Origin: Firmicutes bacterium CAG:582 | Lineage (GTDB): Bacteria; Bacillota_I; Bacilli_A; RF39; UBA660 | Direction of reading: 5' to 3' | Length of the DNA: 60,403 nt | Assembly (NCBI GenBank): GCA_000435515.1 | Contig: FR884157.1 | Span: 17,920 to 78,322, forward strand | Shown: in pieces, positions 42,762 to 51,997 of the stretch | Position numbering within the stretch: position 1 is the first letter of the stretch | Layout of the letters: every line of letters starts with the position of its first letter | The notes under the pieces: generated by a model | Database searches by the model: none | Seen by the model: the letters and a program-made list of their open reading frames with translations, nothing else | Told to the model about the DNA's origin: nothing | Translations under genes and position numbers: made by a program

Positions 42762-43482
42762 ATTTTTTACTTTTTTTAGTATTCTTTTTTGCTGTATTTT
42801 TATTAGTTGAAGTTTTCTTACTTTTTGATTCTTGCTTTTCAGTTTTTTCTGTATTTTTTACTTCTTCTTCTTTTTCTTCAACTTCCATATCAGTTTCAGA
42901 ATCAGGTTCTACATATTCACTAGCATTACTTCTACCAAATAGAATAGCAACTACAACAGCTGCAGTTATACCAAGAATTACATAACCAACAACATCATTT
43001 TTTTTCTTTTCCTCTGTTTTAGTATTTGAACCAGTACTATCTACTTTTATAGAACCATCTTGTATTCCAGCAACAACATCAACATAATTTGAATCAGAAT
43101 ATTCCTCATTAATAGCTTTAACTATTTTTTCTGGACTAGATTCTTCTGAAAAACCAGTAAAATATTGATCACCAATTACATAAAATGGAACACCATCAAC
43201 ATTAAAGTTAAAATAACTTCCAACTTTAGTCATAAGATCACTGTTGTTCTTATCACCCCATACTTCATAATCAACTATACGAAATTTAGAATTGATAGTT
43301 TTATCTTTTTCTAGTGTTGCAGTATAGTTATGAAGTTTTTGACAATAACCACATGTTGATCCATAAAATATATAAAAATTAATTGGGCCCTTTTCTGCTT
43401 TCTTTGTGGTCTTTGCATTTACTGTTACAAAAGGAAATACAACTAAAACCATAATCATTAAAATTTTAAAATATTTTTTCAT
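42760..43482 (-). CDS. secreted thioredoxin-like protein with C-terminal anchor
   Basis: 240 residues. Signal peptide (about 1-22), a thioredoxin-like domain with FYGSTCGYCQKLHNY (CxxC near residue 42-45) and GVPFYVIGDQYFTGF (cis-Pro side), then a transmembrane helix (about 163-183) and a long charged tail made almost entirely of Glu, Lys, Thr and Asn. The active site is extracytoplasmic. ATG 43482 is nine bases after AGGAGG; the ATG at 43488 is too close to it. It is the second extracytoplasmic CxxC protein in the window (see 10767-11531). Confidence 0.75.
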   Translation of the reverse strand: MKKYFKILMIMVLVVFPFVTVNAKTTKKAEKGPINFYIFYGSTCGYCQKLHNYTATLEKDKTINSKFRIVDYEVWGDKNNSDLMTKVGSYFNFNVDGVPFYVIGDQYFTGFSEESSPEKIVKAINEEYSDSNYVDVVAGIQDGSIKVDSTGSNTKTEEKKKNDVVGYVILGITAAVVVAILFGRSNASEYVEPDSETDMEVEEKEEEVKNTEKTEKQESKSKKTSTNKNTAKKNTKKSKK

Positions 43483-43539
43483 TACCATAATCCTCCTTAA
43501 TAAATTATAACATAATATATAATATTTGAGATATTTTTT

Positions 43540-45081
43540 TTATAAAATTACTGATGTAGATATTCCAAGAGGTATTCCTACAAAATACCAAATTAGAATT
43601 AATACAATCCACATTGCTAAGATAACAAGCGAATATGGAATTAAATACTTAATTGATTTTACCAGTCCAGTTCCATCTTTTTCATACTTCTCCATGAATG
43701 ATACATATATAACAAAGTAAGCCATTGCTGGTGTAAGTGGATACATTATACTAGAAGAAACTGTGAAAACTAGTTGAGCAAACTCAGGTGAGAATCCCGC
43801 AGTCATCATCATAGGTACAACTGTGCCTGAAAGAATTGCCCAACGGTTTACAAATGAAGGAAGTAATATTGTTGAAATCATACTAATTATAAACACAAGA
43901 AGTATAAGTGGAACTCCAACAAAATTAGTGTTACTTAACATTTTTGCAAGTGCAGCAGTAACCAATGCCCCAATATTAGTATACTTAAGTAGGCTAATAA
44001 ACATACTAGCACAGAAGATTAAAACAATTACTTTTCCTATTCCATCAAGAGAATGTGATAAAAAATCACATATATCACGATGATTGTTTATTGATTTTGT
44101 ACCAATTCCATATAATAATCCTAAAATGAAGAAAAGTATTGTAACTACAAATACAAATCCACTATTGAAGAATGAATCATATCCAAATAGTTTATCAATA
44201 TATCTTGTTTGAGAATAATCCAAGAAATTTCCTCCAAAAGGCACATTTGGAATTATATTATAGATAAATATTAATAGGTATATAGTCGCTCCAAATAATG
44301 CTAAAAGTAATCCTCTTTTCTCTCTACGAGTTAATTTTTCTTTTGGTTCAACAATTTCCTCATCAACTTCATATTTACCAAGTTTTGGTGCAATAATTCT
44401 TTCTGTTATATATGTTAATAAGCATGAACCAACAAATATAGCAACAATCATAATCAGTAAAAAAGAAAATGATGATATTACATAACCACTAGAAATTACA
44501 TTAGCGCTCATTATCGTATAATCAGCAAGTGATGATCCAACACTCGAAAGCATAAAATTCATTCCAAATCCCAGAGACAATGCAGCAAATGATGAAATTA
44601 TTCCAACAATTGGATTTCTCTTACCATATTTAAATAATAATGCTGATAATGGTATAAGTATTACAAAGCACAAATCTCCAGTTAAGCTTGCTAAAATACA
44701 TATCAACATAAGTATAAAGGTAACAGTTGTTTTAGAAACATTCTTCGTTAAAACAAAGAAAATAGTATCCAAAAATCCGCTTCTATCCATTATTCCAATA
44801 CCAATCAATATAATTAACAACATTGAAAGAGGCGTAAATGATACAAATGAAGAAACAGTATTAGAAAATATATACTTAATTCCACTCAAATTTAAAAGGG
44901 ATTCTACTGTAACCAATGTTGATTCATAATTACCAGTTTTAACATTAATTTTATTATAAGTGACAGACGCATCAAATAAATCTAAAATTCCACTTAGTAG
45001 AACTACAAGTCCACTCATAAGTAAAAAAGCCATTATCGGATGCAACATTACGCGATCACGCAAATTTTTAAATTTTTTCAT
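43540..45081 (-). CDS. AbgT-family transporter
   Basis: 513 residues with about eleven membrane helices, of AbgT family length and pattern: HPIMAFLLMSGLVVLLSG at the start, MNFMLSSVGSSLADYT, and the conserved SFVNRWAILSGTVVPMM near residue 410. Members import p-aminobenzoyl-glutamate or export sulfonamide-type drugs. It follows DUF951 with 14 overlapping bases (AAAGGAG upstream of ATG), hence is co-transcribed with the DUF951 and MscS genes. Confidence 0.82.
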   Translation of the reverse strand: MKKFKNLRDRVMLHPIMAFLLMSGLVVLLSGILDLFDASVTYNKINVKTGNYESTLVTVESLLNLSGIKYIFSNTVSSFVSFTPLSMLLIILIGIGIMDRSGFLDTIFFVLTKNVSKTTVTFILMLICILASLTGDLCFVILIPLSALLFKYGKRNPIVGIISSFAALSLGFGMNFMLSSVGSSLADYTIMSANVISSGYVISSFSFLLIMIVAIFVGSCLLTYITERIIAPKLGKYEVDEEIVEPKEKLTRREKRGLLLALFGATIYLLIFIYNIIPNVPFGGNFLDYSQTRYIDKLFGYDSFFNSGFVFVVTILFFILGLLYGIGTKSINNHRDICDFLSHSLDGIGKVIVLIFCASMFISLLKYTNIGALVTAALAKMLSNTNFVGVPLILLVFIISMISTILLPSFVNRWAILSGTVVPMMMTAGFSPEFAQLVFTVSSSIMYPLTPAMAYFVIYVSFMEKYEKDGTGLVKSIKYLIPYSLVILAMWIVLILIWYFVGIPLGISTSVIL

Positions 45082-45259
45082 TTTCGACTCCTTTAAGTTT
45101 TTTCTTAAACTCTAATCTATCCATCATTACCTCATGTCCACAGTTAACACACTTTATTTTAATATCAACACCATTTCTAGTAATGATCCATTTATTTGTT
45201 CCACACGCATGTGGTTTTTTCATTATAACAGTATCGCCTACATTAAAGTTTTTTTCCAT
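45068..45259 (-). CDS. DUF951 family protein
   Basis: 63 residues, starting NFNVGDTVIMKKPHACG with a KCVNCGHEVMM motif (a Cys/His set that likely binds zinc). A small conserved Firmicutes family, encoded next to mscS and parAB as in Bacillus. Its function is not known. It overlaps both neighbours. Confidence 0.88.
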   Translation of the reverse strand: MEKNFNVGDTVIMKKPHACGTNKWIITRNGVDIKIKCVNCGHEVMMDRLEFKKKLKGVENEKI

Positions 45260-46058
45260 TATGTACCTCCACTTGAGGATAAGGAATCTTTATTCCATCT
45301 CTATCAAATTGTTCCTTTATAATTCCTAACGCTTTTCTTTTCATATCAAATTTAGAATCCGGTTTAGCATGTACTCTAAATATATAAGTAACTGAAGAAT
45401 CATTCATACTTTCAATACCTAAATATTCACAAGGTTTTACTATATTTGGAAGTTTATTAATTCTATCCATTGCTTTTGCAAGAGATTTTTTTACGTTTTC
45501 CTCAGTTTCTTCATAAGCAACATCAACCATAATTGGAATACTTGCATGTTTTTGACTCATATTTATAACATGAGATATTTCACGGTTTGATATTATTAAT
45601 ATATTACCATCAAAATCTCTTACTTTAGTATTTTTAAGACCAAGTCCAATAACATATCCAATAAAATCATTTATTTGAACCAAATCGCCTATTATAAAAT
45701 AGTTATCCATTATAATATTACATCCACTTATGATATCTTTAAGCATATCTTGAAAAGCAAGACCAGCTATAGCACCAGCAATTCCAAGACCTGCTAGAAT
45801 TCCTTTTACATTTACTCCATAAGTAGCAAGAATAATACATAATCCAACAAGTATTAAAATATATTTTAAAACACTGCTGATAAGAACTACTATAGTATTT
45901 CTTTTTTTATCCTCTAGTTTACTAGTATTAGTTATTAACATTCTTTTAATTGCTCTAGATAAAATGTTCATAAGTAAATAGCAAGATAATACAACTATTA
46001 TAGGAACATAAAATTTTGGACTAGAAATAAAGTCAACAATTTTTTCAATATTCATCAT
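45243..46058 (-). CDS. MscS-family mechanosensitive channel
   Basis: 271 residues: an N-terminal helix pair, the Gly/Ala-rich pore helix (GILAGLGIAGAIAGLAFQDM, about residues 85-104), then the beta domain with IIGDLVQINDFIGYV and the C-terminal alpha-beta domain. These channels release solutes on sudden osmotic downshift. I take the ATG at 46058, five bases after TTGGTGA, not the in-frame TTG twelve bases before. It overlaps the DUF951 gene by 17 bases. Confidence 0.88.
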   Translation of the reverse strand: MMNIEKIVDFISSPKFYVPIIVVLSCYLLMNILSRAIKRMLITNTSKLEDKKRNTIVVLISSVLKYILILVGLCIILATYGVNVKGILAGLGIAGAIAGLAFQDMLKDIISGCNIIMDNYFIIGDLVQINDFIGYVIGLGLKNTKVRDFDGNILIISNREISHVINMSQKHASIPIMVDVAYEETEENVKKSLAKAMDRINKLPNIVKPCEYLGIESMNDSSVTYIFRVHAKPDSKFDMKRKALGIIKEQFDRDGIKIPYPQVEVHNGKKL

Positions 46059-46098
46059 TTTATTCACCAAGTATATTATACCTTAAACACAAGAAAAA

Positions 46099-46117
46099 AG
46101 ACAAGTTTTACTTGTCT
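46099..46117 (-). terminator. terminator of the Tam41-like gene
   Basis: An AGACAAG / CTTGTCT stem with a 5-base loop overlapping the stop codon, followed by six T on the minus strand. It ends the parA-parB-Tam41 transcription unit. Confidence 0.85.
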
Positions 46118-46997
46118 ATTTAAGTTTCTTCTTTTTAGCTTTTTCTTTTACATACGATAAAGAATCCTTTATTCCACTTACTCTTAATCCCTTAAGAGGT
46201 TGGCATATACTTTCACATAAATTAACGTGTTTTATATGTTTTAAAAGATAACTACCATACTTAGTCTTCTCTTTATTTTTAAATTTATCGTAATTAGGTA
46301 TTTTGTTTGCATTACTGTAAACACTGCTCAAATCCACAAAAATGTCTTCGCCATCTATACTTATATATTTATCATACCTAGAATAAATTTTTAAAAATTC
46401 ATCAATATTTCCTTTTACTATATTAGAAACTTTATTAGGATTTTCAATAATAAATCTAATGTCACCCTTATATGATAGAGAACAAATCATTTCAAAGAGT
46501 TCATAAATACTTAACTTTTCTTTATTTAAAATAAGCAAAGATGTAAGCAAAACACTTTCCCTATTAAAATTAATTACATCATCAAGTTTTTTTGTACTTT
46601 TAAAAGAATAAATTGGTTTTTGCATTCTACCAGTTACATAAAAACTACTCCAAGTACTTAAATGCTTTATAAAATCTTTAGTTTCTATAACACCAAACTT
46701 ATAATTAACTTTTCTATCTCTCACTACGTTATATATAATACCAGTTCTACCCTTTAATTTTTTAGAACTCAATTTTATTATTTTTTTTCTAGTGCTTTCA
46801 GTATAATCTTCTGGATTTTTAGCAATATCATTAGTTAACCAGTCTTTTAAAGAATCAACTACAAATATAAAATCCATACTTTTTACAGTTTTTGAATTGT
46901 AACCTGCTTGATGAAAAAAACTTGATCCATATCCATAAGCAGCCGTGATTCCATCCTTAGATGAAATTATATTTTGTGCTTCTTTAATATAATCCAT
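46116..46997 (-). CDS. Tam41-like CDP-diacylglycerol synthase
   Basis: 293 residues with the Tam41/Mmp37 nucleotidyltransferase signature: YGYGSSFFHQAGY (about residues 21-33) followed by KSMDFIFVVDSLKDWLTND (about 38-56), which supplies the metal-binding Asp residues, and the KNPEDYT tail; later YNVVRDRKVNYKFGVIETKD. In mitochondria Tam41 makes CDP-diacylglycerol from phosphatidic acid and CTP, without relation to CdsA, for cardiolipin. There is no membrane helix; the C-terminus is very basic (KKKKLK) and may bind membrane. It follows parB by three bases. The family assignment is firm; activity in this bacterium is inferred. Confidence 0.82.
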   Translation of the reverse strand: MDYIKEAQNIISSKDGITAAYGYGSSFFHQAGYNSKTVKSMDFIFVVDSLKDWLTNDIAKNPEDYTESTRKKIIKLSSKKLKGRTGIIYNVVRDRKVNYKFGVIETKDFIKHLSTWSSFYVTGRMQKPIYSFKSTKKLDDVINFNRESVLLTSLLILNKEKLSIYELFEMICSLSYKGDIRFIIENPNKVSNIVKGNIDEFLKIYSRYDKYISIDGEDIFVDLSSVYSNANKIPNYDKFKNKEKTKYGSYLLKHIKHVNLCESICQPLKGLRVSGIKDSLSYVKEKAKKKKLK

Positions 46998-47000
46998 AAA

Positions 47001-47885
47001 TTATTCTCCAATTTTAACGTTTAATATTTCCATTATTCTATCTAAATCACTGTTGGAATCAAATGGAATAACAATCTTTTTCTTAGAAACAACAGCTTTA
47101 GAACCAGTCATTTCTCTTAAAGTATTTTCATATATTTTAAGTTTTAAATCTTTTTCTTCATGTTTAATTTGTTTTCTTTTTGGTATTTCTTCTTCTCTAG
47201 AAATATCTTCAATATCTCTTACAGTTAAATTTTCTCTTACGATTTTATTAGCAAGAGTAATTATTTCCGTTTCATCTTCCATTTTACTTAAAACTCTAGC
47301 ATGACTTGCTGAAATTTTACCAGTTATAACCATATCTTGAACTAGACTTGGAAGTTTTAAAAGGCCAAGAAGATTTGTAATATATGTTCTTGATTTATTG
47401 AAACGATTTGCAAGCATTTCTTGAGTATATCCCATGTTATCCATGAATTTCTTATATGCTTTTGCTTCTTCTATTGCACTCAAATCCTCTCTTTGAATGT
47501 TTTCAATTAAAGCAAGTTCCATCATTTGTTTATCATCAAAATCTTTAATAATAGCTGGAATAGTAGTTAAACCAGCAAGTTTACTTGCTTTTGTTCTACG
47601 TTCACCAGCTACAAGTTCATAGCCTTTAATACTCTTTTTAACAATAATTGGTTCAAGTAACCCATGCTCTTTAATTGATGCAGCAAGTTCACTTAAACTT
47701 TCCTCATCAAAATGAGTTCTAGGTTGGTAAGGGTTTGATCTAATCTCATCAATATTTATATCAACTACATCACTTTTTTTAGTATTTTCAACAATATCTT
47801 TTTCAAACGTATTGAAATCCATTTCACTGTTAAAAAGTTGTTCTAAGCCCTTTCCTAAAGCTTTTCTTGTATTAGTTTGACTCAT
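47001..47885 (-). CDS. parB: ParB/Spo0J-type chromosome partition protein
   Basis: 294 residues with the ParB/Sulfiredoxin N-domain (IDEIRSNPYQPRTHFDEESL, then LVAGERRTKASKLAG, the CTP/parS box with the GERR motif), a helix-turn-helix (YTQEMLANRFNKSRTYITN) and a C-terminal dimer domain. It loads at parS sites as a CTP-dependent clamp and recruits SMC. Translation is coupled to parA (14-base overlap). No perfect parS 16-mer was found in the window by eye. Confidence 0.92.
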   Translation of the reverse strand: MSQTNTRKALGKGLEQLFNSEMDFNTFEKDIVENTKKSDVVDINIDEIRSNPYQPRTHFDEESLSELAASIKEHGLLEPIIVKKSIKGYELVAGERRTKASKLAGLTTIPAIIKDFDDKQMMELALIENIQREDLSAIEEAKAYKKFMDNMGYTQEMLANRFNKSRTYITNLLGLLKLPSLVQDMVITGKISASHARVLSKMEDETEIITLANKIVRENLTVRDIEDISREEEIPKRKQIKHEEKDLKLKIYENTLREMTGSKAVVSKKKIVIPFDSNSDLDRIMEILNVKIGE

Positions 47886-48660
47886 CTCTTCTTATAACCT
47901 CCTCAGCTAAATTATTATAAGCTTTCGCAGCTCTACTCTCTGGGTCATATTCATTTATTGGTTCACCATGACTTGGTGCTTCTACTAAACGTATTAAACG
48001 AGGAATAATGGTATCAAAAACTTTTTCATTAAAGAATCTTCTAACTTCTTCTACAACTTCAAGCCCCAAATTTGTTCTTGAATCAAGCAAAGTTAATAAA
48101 ACTCCCTCTATTCTTAATCTAGGATTTAACCTAGTTTGTGTCATAATAATTGTATTTAAAAGTTGAGTTATTCCTTCTAGTGCAAAAAATTCACATTGTA
48201 CTGGAATAATAACGGAATCACTAGCAACTAAAGCATTTGTTGTTAAAAGCCCTAAACTTGGTGGACAATCAATAATAATGTAATCAAAATTGTCCTTTAT
48301 AGGTTCTAAAACACTTTTTAATTGCTCATTCATCTTAAAGTCATTGTTTTCATGAGTCATCTCTATTAACTCAATATCAATTCCTGCTAAATTTATAGTC
48401 GCAGGCATTATAAATAAATTGGTAAATCTCGTTTTTATTATAGCTTTCTTAGCAGGTACACTCCCATTTAAACAATCATATACACTTGCAGTTATATCAC
48501 CCTTATTTATTCCAAGCCCAGTTGATGTATTACCTTGTGGGTCCAAGTCAATTAAAAGAGTCCTTTTGCCTAATTTTCCTAAAGAAGCAGACAAATTTAT
48601 ACTTGTTGTAGTTTTACCAACTCCACCCTTTTGATTTACTAACGATATAACTCTAGCCAT
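47872..48660 (-). CDS. parA: ParA/Soj-type partition ATPase
   Basis: 262 residues with a deviant Walker A (QKGGVGKTTTSIN), Walker A' LLIDLDPQGNTSTG and Walker B IIIDCPPSLGLLT. It binds DNA non-specifically as an ATP dimer and works with ParB in segregation and, in Bacillus (Soj), in DnaA control. I use ATG 48660 (MARVIS); upstream in-frame codons add only four residues. Position next to parB, DUF951 and mscS suggests the origin-proximal part of the chromosome. Confidence 0.92.
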   Translation of the reverse strand: MARVISLVNQKGGVGKTTTSINLSASLGKLGKRTLLIDLDPQGNTSTGLGINKGDITASVYDCLNGSVPAKKAIIKTRFTNLFIMPATINLAGIDIELIEMTHENNDFKMNEQLKSVLEPIKDNFDYIIIDCPPSLGLLTTNALVASDSVIIPVQCEFFALEGITQLLNTIIMTQTRLNPRLRIEGVLLTLLDSRTNLGLEVVEEVRRFFNEKVFDTIIPRLIRLVEAPSHGEPINEYDPESRAAKAYNNLAEEVIRRDESN

Positions 48661-48741
48661 AATACCACTCATTTCTACCTAATGTCTACATAATAGATTA
48701 TAACATAATTAGTTATTAAATAGAAACCAATTTTTTATATT

Positions 48742-50307
48742 TTAGTTATTATTTTTATTACCATATCTTTGATTAAATTTTTCTATTTGAGTTAGTCTTT
48801 TTTGAGGTTCTTTTTTAGGGACAAAATCTTCTTCATATTCATATCCAAGAGAATACTTACTAACTGGATAAAAAGTAATGATATCTTTTGTTTCCATTAT
48901 AGTAACAACCTGGATTTTATCTAATGATATGTCTCCTAAAACACCTGCACCAGGATAATCAATAATGTACTTATCAACTGATTCATCCAATGATCTAAAA
49001 ACAGGAGTCATATCTTTAATAATATTACGTATTTTAAAATACTCATTATTTATATTAAAAGACGGAGAAAACTTTCCGGAACCATTTTCAGAATAATAAT
49101 GGGCCATTATATGATCAAGTGAACGAATATTTGAATACCTACTTATTTGATTTATAAAATACGATTCAGAATATTCAACAGATTCACGCAAATTTTTCTT
49201 AGCAATCGTATAATACCTATTTATTTCAATCAAAGTTTTTTCAGGAACATTTTGATATTTTAACAAATAATTTTCGGTAACATCTTTAGCCTTAGAATAT
49301 TCTTTTAATCTGGTTAATATATTTACATATAAAATCATTACTTCTATAGAATTATTTGTTGGTAGAATCACAGTTTCAAGAATATTTTTTGCAACATCAT
49401 AATTACCTTGAGATGCTTCTATCTCAGCATTTAATATGTCTTTTACAGGGGAATCATCAAGATCACTAAAATACTTTTTAGCCATATCAATATTTCCTTT
49501 TAATAGTTCAATTCTAGCAAGCCAACTAGCTGATTTATAAATAAGCGATTGAGCACAATTGGATTCATTAACCTTCTTTAATAATTCGTACGCTTCGTCA
49601 TAATCATGATTAAGAAACTTGATAATCGCCTTTGACACAAAGAAAGATGCATCTTTTTCATCAAAATGATTATATTTATCAACATAGTATACCGCAGTTT
49701 TCAAATTATCAGTATTAGCATAAACATCAGCTACCAAACGCGTTTCGTATATTGTTTTTGGTGTAAACTTATATTCTTTAATATATTTTAATGCTTTATA
49801 GTCCTTACGAATGTTATGATAAAAAAATATAATTTGAAATACAGTATCATGTTCACAAAAAAATGGATTACTATCAAGAAAAGCAGCTAACTCTTCATTC
49901 AATCCGCCTTTTCTTCCAGCTATAATAAGAAATCTCATATTCTTTTCATCCTTTTTAGGATCATCATAATATGCTTTTAAAAGATAATAATATGCTTCCT
50001 CATACATAGATAAAAAAGAGTAACAAGTTCCTAGTTTTTGATATACAAAAAATGGTTTAATAGTAGTTGGTTCTTCAATTAATTTAAGTTCATCAATTGC
50101 CTCTTGATAATGACGTTGCTTAAAATAAACCATACCAAGTTCATATCTTAAATGTTCATTACTAGAATCTTTTCCAAGTTCATCTTTTAAAATTGAAGTT
50201 GCCTCATCAATTCTACCTTCATTGGCTAAATATCTAGCTTGATTTTCAGCATAATTAATATTATTCTTTTTAACCATATGGTTATATTGACCTTTATTAT
50301 ATCTCAT
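48742..50307 (-). CDS. TPR protein, paralogue 1
   Basis: 521 residues of tetratricopeptide-like helical pairs (about residues 20-380), then a C-terminal region shared by all three copies: DYPGAGVLGDISLDKIQVVT with the block TKDIITFYPVSKYS, then LTQIEKFNQRYG. There is no signal peptide or membrane helix. The function is unknown; the invariant C-terminal block is probably the functional part. AGGAGG precedes the ATG by six bases. It is the most divergent of the three tandem copies. Confidence 0.7.
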   Translation of the reverse strand: MRYNKGQYNHMVKKNNINYAENQARYLANEGRIDEATSILKDELGKDSSNEHLRYELGMVYFKQRHYQEAIDELKLIEEPTTIKPFFVYQKLGTCYSFLSMYEEAYYYLLKAYYDDPKKDEKNMRFLIIAGRKGGLNEELAAFLDSNPFFCEHDTVFQIIFFYHNIRKDYKALKYIKEYKFTPKTIYETRLVADVYANTDNLKTAVYYVDKYNHFDEKDASFFVSKAIIKFLNHDYDEAYELLKKVNESNCAQSLIYKSASWLARIELLKGNIDMAKKYFSDLDDSPVKDILNAEIEASQGNYDVAKNILETVILPTNNSIEVMILYVNILTRLKEYSKAKDVTENYLLKYQNVPEKTLIEINRYYTIAKKNLRESVEYSESYFINQISRYSNIRSLDHIMAHYYSENGSGKFSPSFNINNEYFKIRNIIKDMTPVFRSLDESVDKYIIDYPGAGVLGDISLDKIQVVTIMETKDIITFYPVSKYSLGYEYEEDFVPKKEPQKRLTQIEKFNQRYGNKNNN

Positions 50308-50344
50308 AGAAAACCTCCTATTTTTATCTTTTTACGATATATTA

Positions 50345-51874
50345 TTATTTATAATTAATATTTTCTGTTGGAACTAACATTTTTACATTATTAGCAGTCT
50401 CAGTTGATTCATTATCAAAACTTTTCTTGTAAGATAACTCACTTACTGGATAAAAAGATATTATATCCTTTGTGCCTATAATTGTAACAACTTGCATCTT
50501 ATCTAAAATTTTATCATTAAGAATGCCGGCTGATGGAAAGTCCACTAAATATGTATCACAGACATTGCTACATGCACAAATTTTTGGATATTCATTAGCA
50601 ATCAACTCTTGAAGTTTATAAAAAGTAGCTTCTAAATCCAAGCCAGGAAAGAAATTATACTTTTCAGAACTTGCATTCACACGTTCCAAAGTTGTATCGG
50701 CAGAATAGTCAATTATTTGACCTGACATATAACTTGTTTTTTGAGTTTCTAATCCTATTTTATTTTTAGCAATTGTAATTAGCAAAGTCATATTTGTTAA
50801 AGTGTACTTATCTAGTTCATTTTTATAATTAAAGAATACAAAACCTAATATATTTAAAGCATCCGAGTATTTACCTTTTCTAATATCTATAGAAGCAAGA
50901 TAAATTAATGAAACAATTCTATATTTTTCATCCTTTTCGCTTAACTTTTCCAAAATACTTTCTGCTTTATCTAATTCATTGCTATAAATATACAATGTAG
51001 CTTTTAAAACTTTTGTTTTAGATAAATTAGATGACATAAATTTTAAATTACTTTTTGCTTCTTCTATTTTTCCCAATCTTATTTGAGATTTTATTAACCA
51101 ATAAACGGTTTCATTAGTACGATATCTTTTTTTAACTAAAAGATCATAAATATTTTCGCTTTCAGCATAATTTGAATGACGATATTCAATTTTTCCTTTT
51201 AATAGCAAAGCTGAATTATTTAATCTATCCATACTATTTAAAATATTAAGAGCTTTATCAACTTGACCAGTTTCATAATATATAGCAGCTATAATAGTTT
51301 TATCATAATCATTTTCTGCTACAAAATCTTTATTTTTTATAGTTTCTAATGCCATATCATTCATTTTTAGTTCATGATAAAGATTTAAAATTTGATTTAT
51401 TGTATTATGCTTTTCATAACAAAGATATTTTTTAATAAAAGACAATCCTTCTTGAAATCTCTTAGAATTATTAGCAGAACTTACTACCATATAATATATA
51501 TAATCTTCTTTTTTCTCTTGACGTTCATCATACTCATAAGCTTTAACACCACAATCAAAACTTTCACTATACTTTTTAAGATTAAAATAACATATACAAA
51601 GCTTATAATAAACATGATAAGGTTTAACAACTTTGCCATCCGTTAAAAATAATAAATGCTTCACAGCTTCATCATAATTATGTTTTTTTATATACAATTT
51701 AGCAAATTCAAAATGACATATCATATCACCAGTTAAAGAAAACTTTTTCTCAAGTAATTCAATTGCTTCATCTATTTTGTTTTCACTTGCTAATTCTTTT
51801 ACATCATCAAATGACCTAGCATTTGTTTCTATTTCTCTTACATCAATATCTTGATTATTATCAAAATCTTCCAA
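50345..51874 (-). CDS. TPR protein, paralogue 2
   Basis: About 509 residues, TPR-like repeats followed by the conserved C-terminal block (DFPSAGILNDKILDKMQVVT and TKDIISFYPVSELSYKKSF). It is about 60% similar by eye to paralogue 3 and shares its upstream region. The start is probably the TTG at 51874, six bases after GGGGTG; the same spacing and TTG are found in paralogue 3. No ATG is present near the ribosome binding site. Confidence 0.7.
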   Translation of the reverse strand: MEDFDNNQDIDVREIETNARSFDDVKELASENKIDEAIELLEKKFSLTGDMICHFEFAKLYIKKHNYDEAVKHLLFLTDGKVVKPYHVYYKLCICYFNLKKYSESFDCGVKAYEYDERQEKKEDYIYYMVVSSANNSKRFQEGLSFIKKYLCYEKHNTINQILNLYHELKMNDMALETIKNKDFVAENDYDKTIIAAIYYETGQVDKALNILNSMDRLNNSALLLKGKIEYRHSNYAESENIYDLLVKKRYRTNETVYWLIKSQIRLGKIEEAKSNLKFMSSNLSKTKVLKATLYIYSNELDKAESILEKLSEKDEKYRIVSLIYLASIDIRKGKYSDALNILGFVFFNYKNELDKYTLTNMTLLITIAKNKIGLETQKTSYMSGQIIDYSADTTLERVNASSEKYNFFPGLDLEATFYKLQELIANEYPKICACSNVCDTYLVDFPSAGILNDKILDKMQVVTIIGTKDIISFYPVSELSYKKSFDNESTETANNVKMLVPTENINYK

Positions 51875-51932
51875 AATATAACACCCCAATACAAATATGC
51901 AACATATAATAACACATTTTATGCCAAAAGAA

Positions 51933-51949
51933 AAGTCTCACGAAGAGAC
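51933..51949 (-). terminator. short terminator-like hairpin, duplicated
   Basis: A GTCTC / GAGAC hairpin followed by a TTCTTTT run on the minus strand, downstream of paralogue 3. The same sequence, with one base change in the loop, lies at 53597-53615 at the end of pheT. The copies appear to have travelled with the duplicated TPR genes. Confidence 0.6.
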
Positions 51950-51997
51950 CTGTCTATAAATATTTTCTGAGTTCACCAGTCAATTCATAAACTTTCA

